NCBI GenBank assembly: GCA_027620105.1
Contig: JAQCIA010000108.1
Location: 1-6,911 of the forward strand
Source of the DNA: Verrucomicrobiota bacterium
GTDB lineage: Bacteria; Verrucomicrobiota; Kiritimatiellia; UBA8416; JAIOPI01
Reading direction: 5' to 3'
Length of the DNA: 6,911 nucleotides
Below the pieces are notes generated by a model. It made no database searches and was not told the DNA's origin. It saw only the letters and a program-made list of their open reading frames with translations. How positions within the stretch are numbered: position 1 is the first letter of the stretch; the number at the start of each line of letters is the position of its first letter. Below are positions 1 through 4,903 of the stretch, piece by piece. The translations under genes and the position numbers were made by a program.

Positions 1-1901
1 CCGCTGAAGACCTCATCACGTTCCAAAGCCAGCTGCATCGCCGCGCCGTGCGGTGCAAGAACCGCAGCGACTTCACGCCCCTCCCGCACACCGCGTGCCT
101 CCATGCAACCGCCGCCAAATGCCACGTCCAACGTCCACCACGGGCCACCCTCAAGCACATGCAGGACCTGGCCCCCGCTCCGCAATTCCACCCTCACGCA
201 ATTGCTGATCACATACACCCGCCGCAGCGCCGCCCCACCCAGCTGCCAATCTCCGCGAACCTGCAGGACCGCCTCACTGCCAAACATGGCCTCCATCAGC
301 ACCGCCGCCATTTTCGGCATCCGCCAGGCGTCAAACACGCCGCAATGTCGCGCGTACCGCGTCTTGCGCATCGTGGCGTAGTCGCAAAAGCTCCACAGGG
401 CGAACCCCGCCACCTGCGCCTTTTCCCGAATCTGCGCCAGATCGCGCGTGATCAAATCCACCTGCGCCGCTTCTTCGCCAAGATTTCCGCGAACGGCAGG
501 CGGATAGTTGGAGCATTCGCTGACCACCACATTGCGCGTGCGCGCCGCCGCGGCCCCCGCCGCTGTTTCCGCCAGCTCGTAATTGCATCCCCAGACATCC
601 GGTATTCCAAGCGTGCGCTTGCGCCGCGCCCGGTACAAATGATTCTCGGCGTAAATGGTCGGTCGGGTCGGATCCATCGCCTTTGCCAGTGCATGCAGCC
701 TGGTGTATGCGCCCCGGTGCCGCCCTTCGTTGCCCATCCCCCAGAGAATCACCGAAGGATGATGCCGGTCGCGCGCGATCATGCCCCGCAGCTGTCGCTC
801 CGCGGCGCGCAACCATCCGCCACCGCGTACACGCTTCCATGTCGCGATCTCCGCATACACCAGAATGCCCAGTTCGTCGCAGGCATCCAGAAACGCCGGG
901 TGCTGCGGATAATGCGAAAGCCGCACAAAATTGCAGCCGTGCGCCTTGAGCAGCTGCGCGTCCGCCCGATGCAACGCCAGCGGTAACGCATTCCCAAAGC
1001 CCGGCATCGCCTCGTGCCGGTTGCAGCCATGCAACGCACACCGCTCGCCATTCAGAAAAAATCCATGCCCTTGCCGAAACTCGGCCATTCGGCAGCCGAA
1101 CCGGATACGGATGCAGTCCACGACCTTTTCACCAGCGCGCAGTTCACCAATTGCTTCGTACAACACCGGCGCCGCCACCGACCAGGCCTGCGGTGTCGGT
1201 AACGTGAGACCCACCACGCCCTCCGCAACAACCGCATGCGTCACGCGTGCAACCGCCTCCCCTTGCCCGTCCTGCAAACGCCAGTGCATCTGCCCACCCT
1301 GCAGCGCTGTGGCGCCCTGCACGGTGAAGGGAATCCGCACATCGGCCTTCGTGGCATCCATGGACGCGACATGCACCCACGTGCCCGCTTCAACAAAATG
1401 CGTGCGTGGCAGCACCTCGAGCCAGACGCGTCCAGCCAGTCCGCCGTAGAGCAGAAAATCCGGTAACCGAATTCCGGGCAGCACATGCCGGTGGTAGCGA
1501 TTCTCCAACCGAATCGCGAGGACGTTGCGCCCCGGCGACGGCGGTTCGGCGAGCGGCAAATCCAGGCCCAGATACTGTCCATCCACGCTGGCCAGCTTGC
1601 GCCCGTTCAGCCAGACCTGCCCCCGTCCATAAAAGCCTTCAGACCGCAATCGCCATGCGCCAGCGTCAGCAGCACCATCCGCGAAGTTGAAGACCAGCCG
1701 GTATGCCCCATCACCCTGAAAGTATGCCGCGCCGTTCTCGAATGTGTCGCGCCGATTCCAGCAATGCGGCAAATCAACCCGCTCCGCGTCAGGTGCACCT
1801 TCTCCGCCCAGCCAGCGTCGCCGCACCCGCCCGCGCAAAAATGCCCACCCGCGCGACAATTCCACGCGCACCCGCGGCTCCCCTTGTCCGGATTCACTCA
1901 T
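1..1901 (-). CDS. Glycoside hydrolase family 2 protein (beta-galactosidase/beta-glucuronidase-like), C-terminus cut by window edge
   Basis: Reading the minus strand from ATG at 1901 gives 633 uninterrupted codons to the left edge, with no stop, so the gene is partial. Three GH2 domains are visible. A sugar-binding jelly roll spans about residues 1-155 (DLPHCWN, then QVWLNGRKLA). An Ig-like sandwich runs to about 270. A TIM barrel begins at FFLNGERCALHGCNRHE (residues 281-297). Barrel landmarks are NRHE (294-297), RLSHYP ending at 332, the acid/base motif WGMGNE with Glu392, the probable nucleophile Glu462 in VVVSEC, and FALWSF with Trp503, followed by GVFDAWRMPK. All are expected in retaining exo-beta-glycosidases of this family. 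The N-terminus is polar with no signal peptide, so the enzyme is probably cytoplasmic and acts on imported oligosaccharides. The start is well fixed: an in-frame TGA, the stop of the upstream gene, lies two codons before it. There is no strong Shine-Dalgarno, which suggests translational coupling. The exact sugar specificity cannot be read from the sequence. Confidence 0.93.
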   Translation of the reverse strand, partial: MSESGQGEPRVRVELSRGWAFLRGRVRRRWLGGEGAPDAERVDLPHCWNRRDTFENGAAYFQGDGAYRLVFNFADGAADAGAWRLRSEGFYGRGQVWLNGRKLASVDGQYLGLDLPLAEPPSPGRNVLAIRLENRYHRHVLPGIRLPDFLLYGGLAGRVWLEVLPRTHFVEAGTWVHVASMDATKADVRIPFTVQGATALQGGQMHWRLQDGQGEAVARVTHAVVAEGVVGLTLPTPQAWSVAAPVLYEAIGELRAGEKVVDCIRIRFGCRMAEFRQGHGFFLNGERCALHGCNRHEAMPGFGNALPLALHRADAQLLKAHGCNFVRLSHYPQHPAFLDACDELGILVYAEIATWKRVRGGGWLRAAERQLRGMIARDRHHPSVILWGMGNEGRHRGAYTRLHALAKAMDPTRPTIYAENHLYRARRKRTLGIPDVWGCNYELAETAAGAAAARTRNVVVSECSNYPPAVRGNLGEEAAQVDLITRDLAQIREKAQVAGFALWSFCDYATMRKTRYARHCGVFDAWRMPKMAAVLMEAMFGSEAVLQVRGDWQLGGAALRRVYVISNCVRVELRSGGQVLHVLEGGPWWTLDVAFGGGCMEARGVREGREVAAVLAPHGAAMQLALERDEVFS

Positions 1902-1904
1902 GCA

Positions 1905-2759
1905 TCACACGGCAACCGTCATCCCATCAAATGCCACTTCAATGCCATGCGGCAAAAACCTCTGCACCAGCTCCTCGTGCAACAACCCGCCGTTGTGCGA
2001 GAAGTGCGTTGCGACCAGACGCGCCCGCGCGGAAAGCGTGCCACGTTTACGCAACTCCTTTGCCATCCGCACAACGCCATTCACGCCCATGTGCCCCCGA
2101 TTGCCCAGATCGTTTCCACCGTTCGTACAATCAAACAGCACCACATCCAGCTTCGGTCCGCGCGTCAGCGCATTCAGGGTCTCGCCCGGATACAGCCCTG
2201 AGTCGTGACCATAAAACACCGTCCGCCGCGCGCGTCCCTTGCCGCGCGAAATGCGCAAGACGAACGCGCCCTCCGCATGATCCGCCGGTAGCGGCAAAAC
2301 CGTATCCCCCCCCGGCAACGTCACCGGCTTCATCGCCGTGAATGTCCGCAGGTCCAACGCCTTCGCCATTCGCGGTGATTTCTGGAGTTGTTCACGCAGC
2401 AGCGCCAGCACCTGCGCATTGCCATAAACCGCCAGCGGCTGTGTCGCTGGTGTCTGCGTAAATGGCTGCACCACCAACTCGAGTTCTGGAGGAATGATGT
2501 GGTCGGAATGCTGGTGCGTGAAGAGCAATGTCCGCACCTTTGCCAATGACCGCCCGGCGCGCTGCATCTGCGCCACCGTGTCCGCGCCATAATCAATCTT
2601 AATATCGTCGTCGAGCAAGGCTCCCGACCGCATCCGTATATTCGGCCCGCCCCGCCGCCGCGCCGCCTCACAGTACCGACACTCACAGAACGGTGCTGGC
2701 CACCCTTCCGCCGCCGCTGTCCCAAGAATCTGCAGTTCCATGTCCCCATTAAGCGGCAC
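1905..2759 (-). CDS. MBL-fold metallo-hydrolase, PhnP-like
   Basis: This 284-residue protein has the full metal-ligand set of the PhnP branch of the metallo-beta-lactamase fold. It carries THQHSDH (His82, His84, Asp86, His87), His161 in PADH, Asp186 in GHDSG and His252 in THFSHNG. PhnP also has a structural zinc bound by a CxCxxC motif and a late His; here Cys25, Cys27, Cys30 and His255 match that site. It is therefore likely an active, soluble dinuclear-metal hydrolase, probably a phosphodiesterase-type enzyme, but its substrate is unknown. No phosphonate (phn) genes are nearby, so I do not assign phnP. Its stop is 3 nt before the GH2 start, implying one operon and a role in carbohydrate metabolism. 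The GTG start at 2759 has an AGGAAGG 5 nt upstream. An in-frame ATG at 2741 gives the N-terminus MELQILGTAAAEG, which better resembles the family, so the start is ambiguous by 6 residues. Confidence 0.9.
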   Translation of the reverse strand: MPLNGDMELQILGTAAAEGWPAPFCECRYCEAARRRGGPNIRMRSGALLDDDIKIDYGADTVAQMQRAGRSLAKVRTLLFTHQHSDHIIPPELELVVQPFTQTPATQPLAVYGNAQVLALLREQLQKSPRMAKALDLRTFTAMKPVTLPGGDTVLPLPADHAEGAFVLRISRGKGRARRTVFYGHDSGLYPGETLNALTRGPKLDVVLFDCTNGGNDLGNRGHMGVNGVVRMAKELRKRGTLSARARLVATHFSHNGGLLHEELVQRFLPHGIEVAFDGMTVAV

Positions 2760-2851
2760 CCACCCCTTCCTCTCAATCCTAATCCGCTTCCTCTCCCCCC
2801 CTCCAGTTTCATCCCTTTCCTAATTCCCCATCGCACAGTAGATTCGCGCCC
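2760..2851. promoter_or_regulatory. Divergent intergenic region between the MBL hydrolase and the glycosyltransferase
   Basis: This 92-bp spacer must hold the start signals for both the minus-strand MBL-GH2 operon and the plus-strand glycosyltransferase gene. The plus strand is strongly pyrimidine-rich, so the leader of the minus-strand gene is purine-rich. For the plus strand, a weak sigma70-like pair can be drawn: TTTCCT at 2816-2821 and TAGATT at 2839-2844, 17 bp apart. That -10 box ends only 7 nt before the ATG, and no Shine-Dalgarno precedes the ATG, so the transcript could be leaderless. The boxes match the consensus poorly (3/6 and 4/6). The region being regulatory is likely; the exact boxes are speculative. 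Confidence 0.4.
2765..2771 (-). promoter_or_regulatory. Ribosome binding site of the MBL-fold hydrolase gene
   Basis: The minus strand reads AGGAAGG, ending 5 nt before the GTG at 2759. This is a good Shine-Dalgarno at near-normal spacing for GTG, and about 23 nt from the alternative ATG at 2741. It supports the GTG start against the homology-favoured ATG. It lies in a generally purine-rich leader, so the match could be partly compositional. Confidence 0.5.
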
Positions 2852-3955
2852 ATGCACCTGCTTGTCGTCACCACGCGCAGCGATCGCTCCGAAACTGCCG
2901 TTTACGGCGCCCTCGTCGCGCGCGGTCACACCGTCACCGTCCTTTGCCAGCCCGACACCCCCGAAGCCGCCACCCTGGCTGCCAGCGGTGTCAACGTCAT
3001 CCCGAACCGCATCCGCCACCGTCTCGACCTGACCGCCGTCTACACCATGCGCCGAATCTGCCGCCGTCTAAATCCCGATGTCATCTACGCCCCGCGCAAT
3101 GACAGCCTCTCCATCACCCTCCTCGCCACCTCCGGCAAGCACCCCGCCATCGTCGGCTACCGCGGCACCATCGGCCACATCAGCCGCTGGGACCCCGCCG
3201 CCTGGCTGACCTATCTCCATCCACGCGTCGCCCGCATTCTCTGTGTCTCCGAAGCCGTGCGCACCTATCTATTGGAATTTAATCTACCCAAGAACCGCCT
3301 CGTCACCATTCACAAGGGACACGATGTCGCCTGGTACGACGCCATGCCGAAACCCACCCGCGCCGATCTGGGTTTGCCTGCCGACGCCTTCCTGGTCGGA
3401 TTCACCGGGCGCATGCGGCCGGTCAAAGGTGGCGACGTCCTGCTCCGCGCCATCGCCAATATTCCCCCGGAGCGCAAGGTGCACCTCGTCATGGTGGGCG
3501 CCATCGACGACCCGCTGGTTCAACAGCTCGCCGCGTCGCCGCCCCTGCGCGACCGCATTCACCGCCTCGGCCACCGTACCGACGCCGCCGCCATCGCCAC
3601 CTTGTTTGACGCCTTCGCCATGCCCTCCATCGAGCGCGAAGGCCTTCCGCGGGCCGTCATCGAAGCCATGTCACAACGCGTCGCGCCCATCGTCACTTCC
3701 GTCGGCGGCATGCCGGAGCTGGTGGTCAACGGCGTCTCCGGCCTCATCATCCCACCGCGCGATGCCGGCGCCCTTGCCGCCGCCATCGAGTCCCTCGCCA
3801 GCGATCCCATCCATTGTCGCCAGTTGGGCAACGCCGCCCGCACCCGTATCGAATCCCACTTCAACATCCGCCACACCATCGCAAAAATGGAATCCCTCTT
3901 CCTCCACGCCATGCATGCACCACCTCCCGAAGAGCGCCCCCGCACCCCGGCCTGA
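2852..3955 (+). CDS. GT4-family (GT-B fold) glycosyltransferase
   Basis: This is a 367-residue protein of normal length for a GT4 retaining glycosyltransferase, which transfers a sugar from a nucleotide-sugar donor. The N-terminal Rossmann domain (about 1-165) has the usual MHLLVVTT first strand, a His-Thr-Val second strand (ARGHTVTVL) and VSEAVRTYL at 132-140. The C-terminal donor-binding domain starts around 178 with GFTGRMRPVKGGDVLL, containing the Arg187 and Lys192 typical of phosphate contacts. It includes the EX7E motif, Glu263 and Glu271, in EREGLPRAVIEA, followed by GGMPELV and GLIIPPRD. No signal peptide or membrane span is seen, so it should act at the cytoplasmic face of the inner membrane. 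A role in LPS core or other surface-glycan assembly is inferred from the nearby LPS-kinase-like gene. Donor and acceptor are unknown. The start has no Shine-Dalgarno, but it begins the first beta strand correctly. The C-terminal Pro/Arg-rich tail after about 353 looks dispensable. Confidence 0.93.
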   Translation: MHLLVVTTRSDRSETAVYGALVARGHTVTVLCQPDTPEAATLAASGVNVIPNRIRHRLDLTAVYTMRRICRRLNPDVIYAPRNDSLSITLLATSGKHPAIVGYRGTIGHISRWDPAAWLTYLHPRVARILCVSEAVRTYLLEFNLPKNRLVTIHKGHDVAWYDAMPKPTRADLGLPADAFLVGFTGRMRPVKGGDVLLRAIANIPPERKVHLVMVGAIDDPLVQQLAASPPLRDRIHRLGHRTDAAAIATLFDAFAMPSIEREGLPRAVIEAMSQRVAPIVTSVGGMPELVVNGVSGLIIPPRDAGALAAAIESLASDPIHCRQLGNAARTRIESHFNIRHTIAKMESLFLHAMHAPPPEERPRTPA

Positions 3956-4015
3956 ACTTGGTGCATTCCGCCGAGCCCTATGCCATGCTTCGCATGCGTG
4001 CCGAACGTCGAATGA

Positions 4016-4022
4016 AAGGAGG
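4016..4022 (+). promoter_or_regulatory. Strong ribosome binding site deciding the DUF3303 start
   Basis: AAGGAGG is a near-perfect Shine-Dalgarno. It is 7 nt before an in-frame CTG at 4030, but 16 nt before the in-frame ATG at 4039, which is too far. It lies just inside a third candidate, the ATG at 4012, which has no Shine-Dalgarno of its own. The spacing favours CTG. Confidence 0.6.
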
Positions 4023-4029
4023 ACGTGCG

Positions 4030-4344
4030 CTGAAGTACATGATCACCTGGTTTGAGCGCCCGCAAGGATCGGCCGCGGAGTACGAAAAAGCCCAGAAGCG
4101 CATCCTCGAAGTCTTCGGCCAGTGGAAAGCGCCGGTCGGCATGAAAATTGAACTGTTTGTGGTGCGCGTGGGCGAATGGGGTGGACACCTCCTCGTCGAC
4201 TGCGACGATCCGCTCGCCGTTCACAAACTATGCTCAACCTACCCCGCCTTCGAATTTCAGGCCCGCCCGGTCATCCCCGTGGAAGACGCGGTCCGCGTGG
4301 AACTCGAAGCCATCGCCTGGCGCGATGGGCTCAAGAAAAACTGA
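4030..4344 (+). CDS. Small DUF3303-like protein
   Basis: This encodes a soluble protein of 104 residues (CTG start) or 101 (ATG at 4039). It resembles the DUF3303 family of small alpha/beta barrel-like proteins of unknown function: a short first strand MITWFERP, a helix with EYEKAQKRILEVF, a strand IELFVVRVGEWGGHLLVD, the acidic turn CDDPLAVHKL, then FEFQARPVIPVEDAV. The family assignment comes from the overall pattern and is moderate. The open frame extends further upstream into the glycosyltransferase gene, but that part is out-of-frame overlap. I prefer the CTG at 4030 because AAGGAGG sits 7 nt before it and the product would begin MKYMITW. Alternatives are ATG 4012 (adds MKGGRA ahead) and ATG 4039. 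The gene lies 74 nt after the glycosyltransferase stop on the same strand and may be co-transcribed with it. No functional link is evident. Confidence 0.8.
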   Translation: MKYMITWFERPQGSAAEYEKAQKRILEVFGQWKAPVGMKIELFVVRVGEWGGHLLVDCDDPLAVHKLCSTYPAFEFQARPVIPVEDAVRVELEAIAWRDGLKKN

Positions 4345-4512
4345 CCGAAACACGAAGTCTACTTCCTGAATACCATTCGCAACGGGCGCTGGCTTCCGCT
4401 CTTCGAACGCATCTTCGCATGGGGAACGCACCGGAGCCGCAATGATGGGGATCTGGAAGAGGCGCTTCCGGTCGCGTCTTCCGGCAACTACGGCCGTCGC
4501 GAGCAACGTTGA
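4345..4512 (+). other. Gap holding an open frame without a start codon; possible gene remnant
   Basis: Directly after the DUF3303 stop, and in the same frame, 55 sense codons run to a TGA at 4510-4512. The translation has a protein-like look (FLNTIRNGRWLPLFERIF, later DLEEALPVASSGNYGRREQR), with aromatic, acidic and hydrophobic residues rather than the Ala/Pro/Arg runs seen in shadow frames here. There is no ATG, GTG or TTG in it; only a CTG at 4366, with no Shine-Dalgarno. I recognise no family. It may be the tail of a decayed gene, a small protein with a rare start, a readthrough extension, or chance. I see no convincing promoter, repeat or terminator in this stretch. Confidence 0.2.
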
Positions 4513-4523
4513 ATAACACAGCA

Positions 4524-4832
4524 ATGCGCCCCATTCTCCACATTGTCCTGCATTTTCTGGTCCCGGCAACCGTCGCTTACCTGTTTCGCATGTCGAACAA
4601 GCTGCGAACGATTTTCATCCTCTGCGCCACCATGCTCGTTGATCTCGACCACCTGCTGGCCAACCCCATTTACGATCCCAACCGTTCCAGCATCGGCTTT
4701 CACCCGCTGCACTCCTATCCCGCCATCGCCCTCTACGTCCTGCTGCTCTACTTCCCAAAAGTCCGACTGGTCGCCATCGGACTACTCATCCACATGGGAC
4801 TCGATTATATCGATTCGCTCTTCATGCCCTGA
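4524..4832 (+). CDS. Small DUF6122-like integral membrane protein
   Basis: This 102-residue hydrophobic protein appears to belong to DUF6122, whose members resemble the YdjM-type membrane-bound predicted metal-dependent hydrolases. Probable membrane segments lie at about residues 4-21 (ILHIVLHFLVPATVAYLF), 28-40, 65-77 and 81-100. Conserved-looking polar residues sit at their ends: His6 and His10, Asp40-Asp42-His43 in LVDLDHLL, the loop DPNRSSIGFHPLHSY with His60 and His63, and His90 with Asp94 and Asp97 near the C-terminus. The pattern of His and Asp could bind metal within the membrane; this is inference. I chose ATG 4524 because it gives the compact family-like start MRPILHI. A TTG at 4509 would add five residues (MNNTA) and overlap the preceding open frame's stop. 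Neither start has a clear Shine-Dalgarno. The gene converges on the kinase-fusion gene, leaving a 71-nt gap. Confidence 0.82.
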   Translation: MRPILHIVLHFLVPATVAYLFRMSNKLRTIFILCATMLVDLDHLLANPIYDPNRSSIGFHPLHSYPAIALYVLLLYFPKVRLVAIGLLIHMGLDYIDSLFMP

Positions 4833-4903
4833 CAGACCGAGTGCCGCGCCTGTCCGCCACATCATCCCGGGAACGAGAGCGGCCCGTGCCACCGCGCCCG
4901 CTT

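Noticed and set aside
48..986. Long plus-strand open frame of 312 codons
   Set aside because: It is antisense to the GH2 gene, whose catalytic motifs are intact. The translation is rich in Pro, Arg, His, Ala and Gln with no domain pattern, as expected for a shadow frame in GC-rich DNA.
331..1041. Minus-strand open frame of 236 codons in a different frame from the GH2 gene
   Set aside because: Gly/Ala/Arg/Ser-rich low-complexity translation with no motifs; the other minus frame carries the GH2 barrel.
1485..2341. Plus-strand open frames crossing the GH2/MBL junction
   Set aside because: They lie antisense to two well-supported genes, are compositionally biased, and match no family pattern.
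2778..2824. Repeated CCTAAT at 2778-2783 and 2819-2824 as an operator
   Set aside because: Six bases repeated in a pyrimidine-rich tract is not significant, and there is no dyad symmetry.
3243..4055. Plus-strand open frame of 270 codons overlapping the glycosyltransferase
   Set aside because: Ser/Pro/Ala-rich shadow translation; the EX7E motif and GT-B pattern are in the other frame.
4354..4365. Small hairpin GAAG-TCTA-CTTC after the DUF3303 stop
   Set aside because: A 4-bp stem without a T-run is too weak for a terminator.
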